Source: Pontivivens sp032464575
Lineage (GTDB): Bacteria > Pseudomonadota > Alphaproteobacteria > Rhodobacterales > Rhodobacteraceae
DNA: 64,000 bases
NCBI GenBank assembly: GCA_032464575.1
Contig: JAWDKM010000005.1
Coordinates: forward strand, 124,001-188,000
Direction of reading: 5' to 3'
In this document: positions 8,119-16,285 of the stretch, piece by piece
Position numbering within the stretch: position 1 is the stretch's first letter
How the letters are laid out: each line of letters begins with the position of its first letter
Program-made: the position numbers and the translations under genes
Notes under the pieces: model-generated
Told to the model about the DNA's origin: nothing
Seen by the model: the letters and a program-made list of their open reading frames with translations, nothing else
The model's database searches: none

Positions 8119-9024
8119 TCAGCCCCCCAGCTCGACGATCACGGCGCCGGCGGCGATCAGCGCCATCAGCCCGGCTCTGACCGGTCCTACCGTCTCCCGC
8201 AGGAAAATCCAGCCGATTGCCGCGGCAAAGACCGGTGAAGTCTCCCGCAGCACCGCCGCCTCTCCCACGCTGTCCAGCCGGGTGGCGAGCATCACCGGGC
8301 TGAAGGAGACGAAGGCGATGAGCCCGCCCAGCACTCCACGCGCCATCAAAGGCCCCGGCGCGGGCGGGTCCGCCATCCGCCGCCAGCGACGCAGCGCGAT
8401 CCACGGAAACAACAGCAGACCGTCCACGACGAAGAACCAGGCGAGGAAGGTGAACGCGTTCTCCGCCAGCCGGATCCCCCACGCGTCGTAGACGGTATAG
8501 AGTGAGACGATCGCCCCCGTCATCACCGCGAAACCGAGGGCCGAGAGCAGCGTCGCGCGGTCCACCGTCTCGCCGCGCAGGTTGTAGAGGGCGAGGCCCA
8601 GGATCGCCGCCGACAGCAAGGCGGTACCCGCCCATTGCACGCCGGAGAACGTCTCGCCGAACACGATCCCCGCGCCCAGCACGGTGAAGATCGGACCGCA
8701 ACCGCGCACCACCGGATAGACCGCGGTGTAGGCGCCGCGAGTATAGGCCATCGCCATCAGGTACTTGTAGAGCGCGTGGATCACGAAGACGCCGACCATG
8801 ACGCCCCAGAGCTGCGCGTCGGGCAGCGGGAAAACGAAGAGCGCGATGGGCAGCGCCATCACCCCGTAGGAAATGTCGATCGCGCCCCGCGTCAGCCACG
8901 GATCGTGCCGCCCCTTCTGCAGCGCCCCGAACAGCGCGTGGGCGAGCGCCGAGGTCAGTGCCAGCAGCATGGCGACGTGCCGCCCGGTCTCCGTCCCCTC
9001 GATGGAGGCGATCCAGTCCATCAT
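8119..9024 (-). CDS. EamA family transporter
   Basis: A 301-residue, roughly ten-helix drug/metabolite transporter. Conserved EamA features include LTSALAHALFGALQK in helix 1, VVRGCGPIFTVLGAGIVFGE in the first repeat and LRETSPVFAAAIGWIFLRE in the second. It is divergent from the other EamA protein in the window (6185-7111), so this is not a recent duplication. It is directly upstream of ispZ on the same strand, a pairing I recall from Rhodobacterales. Substrate unknown. Confidence 0.92.
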   Translation of the reverse strand: MMDWIASIEGTETGRHVAMLLALTSALAHALFGALQKGRHDPWLTRGAIDISYGVMALPIALFVFPLPDAQLWGVMVGVFVIHALYKYLMAMAYTRGAYTAVYPVVRGCGPIFTVLGAGIVFGETFSGVQWAGTALLSAAILGLALYNLRGETVDRATLLSALGFAVMTGAIVSLYTVYDAWGIRLAENAFTFLAWFFVVDGLLLFPWIALRRWRRMADPPAPGPLMARGVLGGLIAFVSFSPVMLATRLDSVGEAAVLRETSPVFAAAIGWIFLRETVGPVRAGLMALIAAGAVIVELGG

Positions 9025-9094
9025 CTACGGGGGTCTCCGGGGCGGTCGCGTCGTTCCAGCTCATGAATCATGGGGGCTGCGCGCGGGCAAGACC

Positions 9095-9487
9095 TCAGAT
9101 GTTGCGCACCATGCCGGTGAGCGGACGGAAGCCGCGGGCCGCATAGAACGGCTCGACGCCGGGTGCGGCATGCAGCCCGACGAGGCAGGTGGGCGGCAGG
9201 TTCGCCTCCGCCCAGGCGAGCGCGCGGGTCAGAGCCTCGGTCCCATGGCCGCGCCCCTGCCGGTCGGGGCGGACCATCACGTCGACGAGTTGGGTGAAGC
9301 AGCCGCCATCGCCGATGATGCGCGCCATGGCGACGACGCGGCCGTCTTCCCGGAGTGCTGCGCAGAAGAGCCCGTTGGCGAGCCCGATCCGCGCGGCCTC
9401 CTCCGTCCGCCGGCCAAGGCCGCAGGCGGTACGCAGGGCGACATATTCCGCGGGATCGGGGGGCGTGTCGGACCAGCCGTCGGTCAT
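9095..9487 (-). CDS. GNAT family N-acetyltransferase
   Basis: A 130-residue single-domain acetyltransferase that transfers acetyl from acetyl-CoA to an amine. The acetyl-CoA pyrophosphate loop is RPDRQGRGHGTEAL (about residues 73-86), and LHAAPGVEPFYAARGFRPL matches the C-terminal GNAT strands, with FYAARGF as the usual end motif. The ATG at 9487 has a GGAGAGAGA ribosome site. The frame remains open upstream to 9718, but that part is repeat DNA. The substrate is not predictable; EamA and ispZ follow on the same strand. Confidence 0.92.
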   Translation of the reverse strand: MTDGWSDTPPDPAEYVALRTACGLGRRTEEAARIGLANGLFCAALREDGRVVAMARIIGDGGCFTQLVDVMVRPDRQGRGHGTEALTRALAWAEANLPPTCLVGLHAAPGVEPFYAARGFRPLTGMVRNI

Positions 9488-9895
9488 GGGTCTCTCTCCG
9501 TTGCCGTCATGCTCTGGCCTGACCAGCGCATCTCTCGCGGCGCGGATCGCCGGGTCAAGCCCGGCGATGACGGCTCCCTGCCACCGTCCCGGCCGCAGCG
9601 CCGGGACCGCTCTGTCGTTTGGCAAGTAGGCCAAAGACCCCGGATCAAGTCCGGGGTGGTAACCCGACCAACCACCTTCCCTCCCAGCAGCACCGACGCA
9701 CCGCGCCCGCCCGTTCACGCCTCAAACGCTCCACCGGAGCGTTTGCGAGACGGCAATCAGCATCGCCGCGGAAGGGCGCCCTCGCAACGGATCAAAGCAA
9801 TGCTGCGCGGCAAGCATTGTGGGGTATTCGCGACGACGATGCGTGCGGCTGGGGCCTCCAGCTCAGGCGCGGCCCTCTGCAGATCTTAAGCGCCG
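9488..9895. other. Gene-free stretch with composite repeats
   Basis: Nothing coding is supported in these 408 bases. They contain CCGGGTCAAGCCCGGCG at 9548, a CCCCGGATCAAGTCCGGGG palindrome at 9638-9656, and a GCCCGTTCACGCCTC block followed by the perfect palindrome AAACGCTCC-ACC-GGAGCGTTT at 9724-9744. The arrangement parallels 7215-7400. Confidence 0.6.
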
Positions 9896-10927
9896 TCAGG
9901 CCTCCGCGCCCGTGAGCGCCTGCGCGAACTCGTCGGGGTCGAAGGGAGCGAGGTCGTCGATCTGCTCGCCAACTCCGATCGCGTGGATCGGCAGGCCGAA
10001 GCGGTCGGCCAGTGCCACCAGCACCCCGCCCTTCGCCGTGCCGTCGAGCTTGGTCATCACGAGGCCCGTCACGTCGGCGATCTTCTGGAAGGTCTCGACC
10101 TGGCTGAGAGCGTTCTGCCCGGTCGTGGCATCCAGCACCAGCAGTGTGTTGTGCGGCGCGTCCGGGTCCTTCTTGCGGATCACGCGGACGATCTTGGCGA
10201 GCTCCTCCATCAGGTCGGCGCGGTTCTGGAGCCGCCCGGCCGTGTCGATCATCAGAAGGTCCGCGCCGTCCTCCTCCGCCTTGGTCATCGCGTCGAAGGC
10301 GAGGGAGGCGGGGTCGGAGCCCTGGGCCGCGGTCATCACCGGCACGCCTGCCCGCTCCCCCCAGATCTGGAGCTGTTCGACGGCCGCCGCGCGGAAGGTG
10401 TCGCCGGCGGCGATGACCACCTTTTTCCCGGCGGCGCGGAACTGGGAGGCGAGCTTGCCGATCGTCGTCGTCTTGCCGGAGCCGTTGACGCCCACTACCA
10501 GCACCACCTGCGGCTTCTTGGCATAGAGCGGCAGGGGCTTCGACACCGGTTCGATGATGGCGGAAACCTCGGCCGACAGCGCCTGCTGGATCTCGGCGGT
10601 GGAGAGGCGCTTGCCGAACCGGCCCTCGGCGAGGCGGGCGGCGACCTTCAGCGCGGTCTCCACACCCATGTCGGCCTGTATCAGCAGCTCCTCCAGGCTT
10701 TCGAGCATGGCGTCGTCCATCACCCGGCGGGGCACCTCGGGCCGGCCGAGGGCGCGGGACAGCAGGCCGGGGCGCTGGCGCGGCGTCTCCTCGATCTGCT
10801 CGACCTTCACGGGCTCCGGGGTGGGCACGGGCGCCTCCGCCTGTTCCTCGACGATGGCGTCCAGCCCCTCCTCGATCTTGGAGGAGGACTTGGTGAGCCG
10901 GGCCTTGAGCTTGCCGAAGAAGGACAT
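9896..10927 (-). CDS. ftsY: Signal recognition particle receptor FtsY
   Basis: The 343-residue SRP receptor GTPase docks SRP-ribosome complexes at the inner membrane for cotranslational insertion. A basic N-terminus (MSFFGKLKARLTKSSSK) and a short acidic A-region precede the N domain (from about residue 55) and G domain. GTPase motifs visible are GVNGSGKTTTIGKLA (G1), DTFRAAAVEQL, DTAGRLQN (G3), TKLDGTAKGG (G4) and the closing IGVGEQIDDLAPFD. The ATG at 10927 gives the usual alphaproteobacterial FtsY start. It is followed in the same direction by the GNAT, EamA and ispZ genes. Confidence 0.98.
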   Translation of the reverse strand: MSFFGKLKARLTKSSSKIEEGLDAIVEEQAEAPVPTPEPVKVEQIEETPRQRPGLLSRALGRPEVPRRVMDDAMLESLEELLIQADMGVETALKVAARLAEGRFGKRLSTAEIQQALSAEVSAIIEPVSKPLPLYAKKPQVVLVVGVNGSGKTTTIGKLASQFRAAGKKVVIAAGDTFRAAAVEQLQIWGERAGVPVMTAAQGSDPASLAFDAMTKAEEDGADLLMIDTAGRLQNRADLMEELAKIVRVIRKKDPDAPHNTLLVLDATTGQNALSQVETFQKIADVTGLVMTKLDGTAKGGVLVALADRFGLPIHAIGVGEQIDDLAPFDPDEFAQALTGAEA

Positions 10928-10957
10928 GGGGGCGCCTTTCGCTGATTGCCCCGTTAC

Positions 10958-12091
10958 CTAGCCGCTGGCCCGCGCCGTGGAAAGGGGCGCGCCGCGCATC
11001 CGGGCGGCGACGGCCGTGGGATCGCCGTCGAGCGCGTCGGCGACGTCCTGCCCGGTGAGCGCCCCGAACTTGAAGCCGTGCCCGGAGTCGGCGCTGAGCC
11101 ACAAGGTCCGGCCTTCGGCGCGCAGCACGAACTCTTCGTCCGGCGCCATGAGGTAGAAGTTGGCGACGGTGCGCAGGGGGGTGAACCGCTCGGCCCCCCG
11201 AAAGCGCCCGTGATATGCCGCGAGCACGGCGGCAGTGTCATCGGCTGTGGCGGTGCGCTCGCTCTCCGGATCGCCGGGGCGGGTGTGCAGGCCGTAGCCG
11301 AGCTTCAGCCAATGTCCCGCGACGGGCGAAATGCCCCAGAGGTCGTCCTCGCCGCCCAGATCGACCCAGGCGGGCGCACCTTCCCATGCCATGCGCAGGT
11401 CCGCCGGCGGATCGGCGTAGACGACGGCGACGCGGCGCGGGTGTGTCTCGCGCCGGAACCACGGGTTCAGTGATGGAAGGCCGACGCCGGCGGCGATAAC
11501 CAGGCGGTCGGCCTCAAGCGAGCCGTCTGGTGTCTCTATTCGCGCGGCATCCGCATCGACTGCGGTCACAGGACGGTTCGCGAGCAGGGTCACGCCTCGC
11601 GCCTCCAGCCAGTGCAGCAGCCCCTCGATGATCCGGTCCGAGAGGAGCGCGCCGCCATCCTCGGTCACCAGCGCGTAGCGCACGCCTTCGGTCTCGACCA
11701 TCGGCAGGTCGCGGGCCAGGTCCTCGGGTGCGACCACGCGATGCGGCAGGCCGGTCTCGGCGAAGGCCGCCCACGCGCGGTTGGTCCAGTCGCCTTCCGT
11801 CCGGCTCAGCGAGAACACGCCGCACGGCACGTAGGGCCGCACGCCGAGGTCGGCGAAGAGGCGGTCCCACGCGGCGAAGGCCTCCGGCATCCGGGCGGCG
11901 AGCCCCGGCGATCCCGCATAGTGGCTGCGGATCAGGCGGTGGTGATCCCAGCTCGCGGCCTCCGGGTTCGGCAGCGGCCCGCGCTCGACCACCGTCACCT
12001 GCCAGCCGCGCAGGACGAGCTCCCGCGCGGTGCTCAGCCCGTTGATCCCCGCACCGACGACGAGGGCTGTGCCGCGCTCAGGCATCGTCAT
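10958..12091 (-). CDS. FAD-dependent amine/amino-acid oxidoreductase (DAO family)
   Basis: A 377-residue flavoprotein. The N-terminal dinucleotide-binding motif is VVGAGINGLSTARELVLRGW with a terminal acidic residue in VVERG. A second FAD strand, ADRLVIAAGVGL, lies near residue 190 and the C-terminal FAD loop is WLSADSGHGFKFG. The architecture fits the monomeric sarcosine oxidase/N-methyl amino acid oxidase branch of DAO proteins, which oxidise amines to imines with release of hydrogen peroxide; the true substrate is unknown. Its start overlaps the end of the DUF2239 gene by 14 nt, so the two are cotranscribed. Confidence 0.88.
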   Translation of the reverse strand: MTMPERGTALVVGAGINGLSTARELVLRGWQVTVVERGPLPNPEAASWDHHRLIRSHYAGSPGLAARMPEAFAAWDRLFADLGVRPYVPCGVFSLSRTEGDWTNRAWAAFAETGLPHRVVAPEDLARDLPMVETEGVRYALVTEDGGALLSDRIIEGLLHWLEARGVTLLANRPVTAVDADAARIETPDGSLEADRLVIAAGVGLPSLNPWFRRETHPRRVAVVYADPPADLRMAWEGAPAWVDLGGEDDLWGISPVAGHWLKLGYGLHTRPGDPESERTATADDTAAVLAAYHGRFRGAERFTPLRTVANFYLMAPDEEFVLRAEGRTLWLSADSGHGFKFGALTGQDVADALDGDPTAVAARMRGAPLSTARASG

Positions 12092-12629
12092 AGGCCAGCA
12101 TGTGGCGGGCCTGGTCCACGATATCGGACGGCCAGTCCGCCATGCGCGCCTCCATCGCGGGCAGGTCGTCGGCGAAGAGCGCGCGCATGGCCTCCTCGAA
12201 CTCCGGCAGATCGCCCGCGGCCGCCGTCAGGAACTGGCAAACCGCCTGCTTGCGCGAGGGCGGCACCACGTCGGCGGTGCGTTCGGTCTGCCGCGCCTGC
12301 TCCACCAGCCGCCGGAGCGTCGCCGAGGCGCCGCCGGGCTGGGCGGACAGCCAGTCCCAGTGACGCGGCAGCAGCGTGACCTCCCGCGCGGTGACGCCGA
12401 GCTTCGGACGGCCGCGGCGCGGCGTCTCCTCCGGTGTATAGCGTTCGCGCACCGCGGCCGGGCCGCCGCGCAGGTCGAGGTCGATGACATGGCCGGTCCG
12501 GTCGGACCAGACGAGGGCATCCTCGCCGCAGGCCGCGACGGCGGCCGCGACCTCTGGCAACGGCCCGTGCGCGATGCGGCGGTATCCGGCGAAGGCCGTG
12601 ACGGTCTGGGTGGGGTCGATGGTGGACAT
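12078..12629 (-). CDS. DUF2239 family protein
   Basis: A 183-residue soluble protein that I recognise as DUF2239. Typical stretches are FAGYRRIAHGPL at the start, GRPKLGVTAREVTLLPRHWDWL in the middle and a helical C-terminus with MRALFADD. The middle segment resembles a DNA-binding-like conserved core, but the function of the family is unassigned. The ATG at 12629 has a strong CAGGAGGAG ribosome site; the frame extends upstream to 12677 through the operator region. It is the first gene of a two-gene operon with the FAD oxidoreductase, and a long inverted repeat lies 20-65 bases upstream. Confidence 0.88.
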   Translation of the reverse strand: MSTIDPTQTVTAFAGYRRIAHGPLPEVAAAVAACGEDALVWSDRTGHVIDLDLRGGPAAVRERYTPEETPRRGRPKLGVTAREVTLLPRHWDWLSAQPGGASATLRRLVEQARQTERTADVVPPSRKQAVCQFLTAAAGDLPEFEEAMRALFADDLPAMEARMADWPSDIVDQARHMLAYDDA

Positions 12630-12648
12630 GGGCTCCTCCTGCCCGGTA

Positions 12649-12694
12649 ATTTTACCCGGATCAAACGCGCGACGCAATACACCCGGGTAAAAAT
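12649..12694. promoter_or_regulatory. Inverted-repeat operator candidate upstream of DUF2239
   Basis: ATTTTACCCGG at 12649-12659 and CCGGGTAAAAAT at 12683-12694 form an 11-bp inverted repeat with 23 bases between the arms. The right arm also contains the self-complementary CCCGGG. AT-rich ends in a GC-rich genome and a position just upstream of the DUF2239 ribosome site suggest a repressor or autoregulator binding pair. Confidence 0.55.
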
Positions 12695-12738
12695 ATCCCG
12701 ACGGCGCTCAAGAGGTTCCCGCCGAAAACGCCTGGACG

Positions 12739-12757
12739 AAATCTTCACCGAAGATTT
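12739..12757. repeat. 19-bp palindrome between DUF2239 and nudC
   Basis: AAATCTTC-ACC-GAAGATTT is a perfect palindrome with a 3-nt loop. It shares the layout but not the arm sequence of the 6088 and 9724 palindromes. It lies between divergent genes, so it cannot simply be a 3' terminator. Confidence 0.6.
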
Positions 12758-12829
12758 TCCGCCCCGGCTTGGACCCGGCGCACGCCCTGTGCTAGCTCCC
12801 TGCCGCAGCACCGAAGCGGCGGAGAGCCC

Positions 12830-13810
12830 ATGCCCGACATCGATGTCACCTTCGGCGGCGCCGATCTCGACCGCGCCGCCCATCTGCGCGACCGGTCCGA
12901 GGGGCTGGCGGCCGCCTGGACGCATCCCGACACCCGCATCGCCGCCTTCTGGCGCGGCAAGCCGCTGCTGACAGAGGGGGAGGCCCCGCGCCTCGTCTGG
13001 CTGGATCCCGCACATCCGGTGCTGGAGCACGCGGTGGAACCTCCGATCTTCCTTGGCCTCACGCAGGAAGGCGATCCGCGCTTCGCCGCCGACCTCACGG
13101 GGTGGGAGGCGCCGATTTCCGACCCCGATCTGCTGAAGCAGTTCCTCGACCCCTCGCGCAACCCGGCGGAGGGGCTGCCGGAGGGAACCTCCTTCGGCGA
13201 CATGCGCGCGAACATGGGCCGCCTGGAGGGCGGGGATGCCGGCAATGCGGCCATGGCACGCGGGATGCTGGAATGGCACCGCACCCACCGCTTCTGCGCC
13301 CGCTGCGGCCACGCGTCCGACCCTGCGAAGGGCGGCTGGTCGCGCCGGTGCCCGTCGTGCGGCGGCTCCCATTTCCCGCGCACCGACCCGGTGGTCATCA
13401 TGCTGGTGACACACGGCAACGACGTCCTGCTCGGCCGCTCGCCGGGCTGGCCGGAGGGGATGTACTCCCTCCTCGCCGGCTTCATGGAGCCCGGCGAGAC
13501 CATCGAGGCCGCGGTGCGCCGCGAGACGGTGGAGGAGGCGGGCATCCAGGTCGGCGAGGTCGGCTACCTCGCCTCGCAGCCCTGGCCGTTTCCTGCCTCG
13601 CTGATGATCGGCTGCACGGGGGCGGCGCTGGAGCGCGGCCTGCGCCTCGATCCGGTCGAGCTCGAGGACGCGATCTGGGTCAGCCGCGAGCGCTGTGCCG
13701 CCGCGATGGACGGCCGCGACCCCCTGCTCAGACCCGCCCGCAAGGGCGCCATAGCCCGCACGCTGCTGGACTTGTGGCTGCGCGACACCCTGCCGGAGAC
13801 GACCCGATGA
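12830..13810 (+). CDS. nudC: NAD(+) diphosphatase NudC
   Basis: A 326-residue Nudix hydrolase that splits NADH to NMNH and AMP and, in E. coli, removes NAD caps from RNA. A zinc ribbon is formed by C156, C159, C174 and C177. The Nudix box runs from G217 to I239 (GX5EX7REX2EEXGI). The NADH-pyrophosphatase signature SQPWPFP (249-255) follows and distinguishes it from other Nudix enzymes. A TTGGAC - 17 bp - CTAGCT promoter-like pair lies just upstream. The stop overlaps the next gene as ATGA, implying coupled translation. Confidence 0.97.
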   Translation: MPDIDVTFGGADLDRAAHLRDRSEGLAAAWTHPDTRIAAFWRGKPLLTEGEAPRLVWLDPAHPVLEHAVEPPIFLGLTQEGDPRFAADLTGWEAPISDPDLLKQFLDPSRNPAEGLPEGTSFGDMRANMGRLEGGDAGNAAMARGMLEWHRTHRFCARCGHASDPAKGGWSRRCPSCGGSHFPRTDPVVIMLVTHGNDVLLGRSPGWPEGMYSLLAGFMEPGETIEAAVRRETVEEAGIQVGEVGYLASQPWPFPASLMIGCTGAALERGLRLDPVELEDAIWVSRERCAAAMDGRDPLLRPARKGAIARTLLDLWLRDTLPETTR

Positions 13811-14238
13811 ACCTGACCGCAACCACGGTGGTGGACGCCCCGCCCCGCGCGCTGTTCGACCTGCTCAACGACCCCGACCGCCTCGCGGCACTGACCGAGG
13901 CCCTGACACTGGAGGCCGAAGGCACCGACAGCTGGCAGGCCCGCGCGCGGCTGCAGGGGCGCGAGGAGACCGCCCGGCTCGACCGCGTCGCCGCCGAGGT
14001 GCCGGACCGGATCGCCTATGTTGCCACGGCGCGGGGCCTGGAGCTGACCGCGAAGGCCGAGATCGGGCCGGAGGGCGAGGGCAGCGCTCTCGGCGTGGAT
14101 CTCAACCTGGTGTCGCGCACGATGAAGGGCCGGATGATGCTGCAGGGCCTCAAGCTCGCGCAGCCGCAGCTCGAGAAGGGGCTCGGCCGCCTCCTCGACC
14201 GCCTCGCACGGGAGGCACAGGCGAGCTCCGAGGCATGA
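13807..14238 (+). CDS. SRPBCC family protein
   Basis: A 143-residue START/Bet v1-like domain protein. The start TTVVDAPPRALFDLLNDPDRLAAL is the typical SRPBCC N-terminal strand and helices, and the long amphipathic C-terminal helix (LEKGLGRLLDRLAREAQ) matches the fold. Such proteins bind hydrophobic ligands or act as polyketide cyclase-like or chaperone-like factors; no specific role can be assigned. The ATG lies inside the nudC stop (ATGA), so it is translated with nudC. Confidence 0.85.
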   Translation: MNLTATTVVDAPPRALFDLLNDPDRLAALTEALTLEAEGTDSWQARARLQGREETARLDRVAAEVPDRIAYVATARGLELTAKAEIGPEGEGSALGVDLNLVSRTMKGRMMLQGLKLAQPQLEKGLGRLLDRLAREAQASSEA

Positions 14239-14341
14239 GCGGCGGGTCGCGATCTGTTGACGATGTCGCGGGCCGCGCCGCTGGACGGATGGCGCGTGCA
14301 TCGCATCTGCTCTGCGGGATCGCGACCTACCGGAGCCCGCC

Positions 14342-15184
14342 ATGTCCCGCCTCGCCGCCCTCCTGTCCGCCGCCGTGATCCTCGGCGGCTGCTCCGTCTC
14401 CGGGGCGCTGAACGCCGTGTCGGGCTCGGACGAGGTGGACGAGACGCTCGACCTCGCCTACGGGCCGGAGGCGCGGCACCGCTACGACCTCTACACCCCT
14501 GTCGACGACGCCGAGGCGCCTATCGTGATGTTCGTCCACGGCGGATCGTGGGAGGACGGCTCGAAGGACATCTACCGCTTCCTCGGTACGGCACTCGGCG
14601 AGGCAGGCTATGCCGTCGCCGTCATCAATTACCGCCTGAGCCCCGAGGTCATCTTCCCCACCTTCGTGGAGGACGCCGCACTGGCGGCCGACCACATGCT
14701 CGACAAGGGGCGTCCGGTCGTCCTGATGGGCCACTCGGCCGGGGCGCAGATCGCCTCACTCGTCGCCTACGACCCCCGCTACATGGCCGCGCGCGGGCGT
14801 TCGAACTGCGACGTCGCGGGCTTCGTCGGGCTCGCGGGGCCCTACGACTTCCTCCCGCTCACCCAGCGAAGGTTCTTCCGCATCTTTCCCGAGCCGATCA
14901 GGGACCAGAGCCAGCCGGTGAACTACGCCTCGGGACCCAAGCCGCCCTCGCTGCTGCTCCACGGCCTGCCCGACAGCACCGTGCACGCCGAGGATACGGA
15001 GAACATGGCGCGCGCGCTCCGGGCCGCCGGCAACCCGGTCGAGGCGGAGTTCTACGAAGGCGTCGGACATATCGAGATCGTCGGCGCCTTTTCCCGCTAC
15101 TTCCGCGGGCGCGCGCCGACCTATGGCGACGTTACCGAATGGCTTGACGGCCAGCGCGCGGCCGGCTGGCCGAGCTGCGGCTGA
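14342..15184 (+). CDS. Alpha/beta hydrolase lipoprotein
   Basis: A 280-residue putative outer-envelope lipoprotein. A signal peptide ends in the lipobox LGGC, with C17 the acylated residue. The catalytic domain has the oxyanion motif HGGSW (66-70) and nucleophile elbow GHSAG (130-134, Ser132). SLLLHGLPDSTVH near residue 215 and a GHIEI motif near 240 supply the acid and His positions. This is the HSL/carboxylesterase-like pattern, so an esterase acting on small acyl esters or xenobiotics is likely. It is about 100 bases after the SRPBCC gene. Confidence 0.9.
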   Translation: MSRLAALLSAAVILGGCSVSGALNAVSGSDEVDETLDLAYGPEARHRYDLYTPVDDAEAPIVMFVHGGSWEDGSKDIYRFLGTALGEAGYAVAVINYRLSPEVIFPTFVEDAALAADHMLDKGRPVVLMGHSAGAQIASLVAYDPRYMAARGRSNCDVAGFVGLAGPYDFLPLTQRRFFRIFPEPIRDQSQPVNYASGPKPPSLLLHGLPDSTVHAEDTENMARALRAAGNPVEAEFYEGVGHIEIVGAFSRYFRGRAPTYGDVTEWLDGQRAAGWPSCG

Positions 15185-15224
15185 GCGCTAGATTTTCTCT
15201 TGTAAACAAGGGGAAAGTTGCGAC

Positions 15225-15701
15225 ATGCCATCGATCTACGACGCGATCAAGGATGACCACGACACCCACCGCGACCTGCTCGACCGCCTTGCCGGAACAT
15301 CGGGCGACAGCGCGGAGCGGCGCGAGGCGTGGGACGAGTTCTATTACGACGTGAAGAGCCATGCCGCCGCGGAGGAGGAGACGTTCTACTCCAAGCTCAT
15401 CTCGGAGACCTGGGGCCAGGACGCCGCCCGCCACTCGGTCCACGAGCATCAGCAGATGGACGACCTGATGGAGGAGCTGAACGGCATGGACATGTCCTCC
15501 CCCGGCTGGCTCGCCAAGTTCAAGGAGCTCAAGCACGAATACGAACACCATATGGAGGAGGAGGAGAACGAGGTCTTCACCCGCGCGAAGAAGGTAATCG
15601 GCGAAGAGGACAACGACACCTTCGGCACCCGCTTCCTCGAACGCAAGACCGAGGAGCGCAAGCTGGTCGACGAGAAGGTGGAGGACAGCCTGGAGGACTG
15701 A
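15225..15701 (+). CDS. Hemerythrin HHE domain protein
   Basis: A 158-residue all-helical protein. The iron-ligand pattern of hemerythrin domains is visible: DAIKDDHDTHRD (His in helix 1), SHAAAEEETFYSKL (H..E, helix 2), HEHQQMDDL (helix 3) and KHEYEHHMEEEENEVF (HxxxH/E, helix 4). Such non-haem di-iron proteins bind oxygen or NO, or buffer iron in the cytoplasm. A CTTGT-AA-ACAAG inverted motif lies 16-27 bases before the ATG and a CTAGAT box just before that. It stands as a single gene followed by a long non-coding gap. Confidence 0.93.
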   Translation: MPSIYDAIKDDHDTHRDLLDRLAGTSGDSAERREAWDEFYYDVKSHAAAEEETFYSKLISETWGQDAARHSVHEHQQMDDLMEELNGMDMSSPGWLAKFKELKHEYEHHMEEEENEVFTRAKKVIGEEDNDTFGTRFLERKTEERKLVDEKVEDSLED

Positions 15702-16285
15702 GCGGCGCCGATCCTCATCCGGATCGCTGTTGCTGCGCGTCGCCCGGGGTGGAGTGCTGGATTTGGGCACGGCGTCGCGCACGCTTGCCTCGCTCGATGT
15801 AGCGCCACCCGCATCATGTCTTGTATGCCACGGGAGCCGTGGCCGACCTTCGGGGCGCTCGCGAGCCGCCGGTTCGATGGAGGCATGCTCAAGCGTTCAT
15901 ACCGTGAACGACTTCGCCACCGGGCGCTGCAGCGGGAGATCGGATGCGGACCGGTCCGTCAGTAAGGTAATAGCGCCGTTCGAAGAGATACGGCCCCGGA
16001 CTTGATCCGGGGCCCTTGGTACCATGTCGCGCCGCAGCCCGAAGGTCCCGGCTCTTCGGCCGAGACGGTCGCAGCAGAGGAAACCGTCCCGGACCCGATC
16101 CAGGACCGCCCGGCCCTCGAAACATCACGTCCAGCCACCGATGCCGGCGATCCCCGGATCAAACCCAATGATGACGCTGCTTCAAGGCACAGCCTCGGGC
16201 GACGTTCACACGACCGCTTCGACGCACCATCGTTCTCCAGCCCGACCGGGGCATGACTGTGGGGACGCTCAGCAGAGAGCCTGTC
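15702..16285. other. Gene-free repeat-rich gap between hemerythrin and aspS
   Basis: No gene could be supported in these 584 bases. It contains the extended palindrome GGCCCCGGA-CTTGA-TCCGGGGCC at 15993-16014, a CCGTCCCGGACCCGATCC repeat near 16085 shared with 7215, and CCCCGGATCAAACCC near 16154. The flanking genes converge here, so both transcripts end in this stretch; no T-tracted terminator stands out. Confidence 0.6.
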
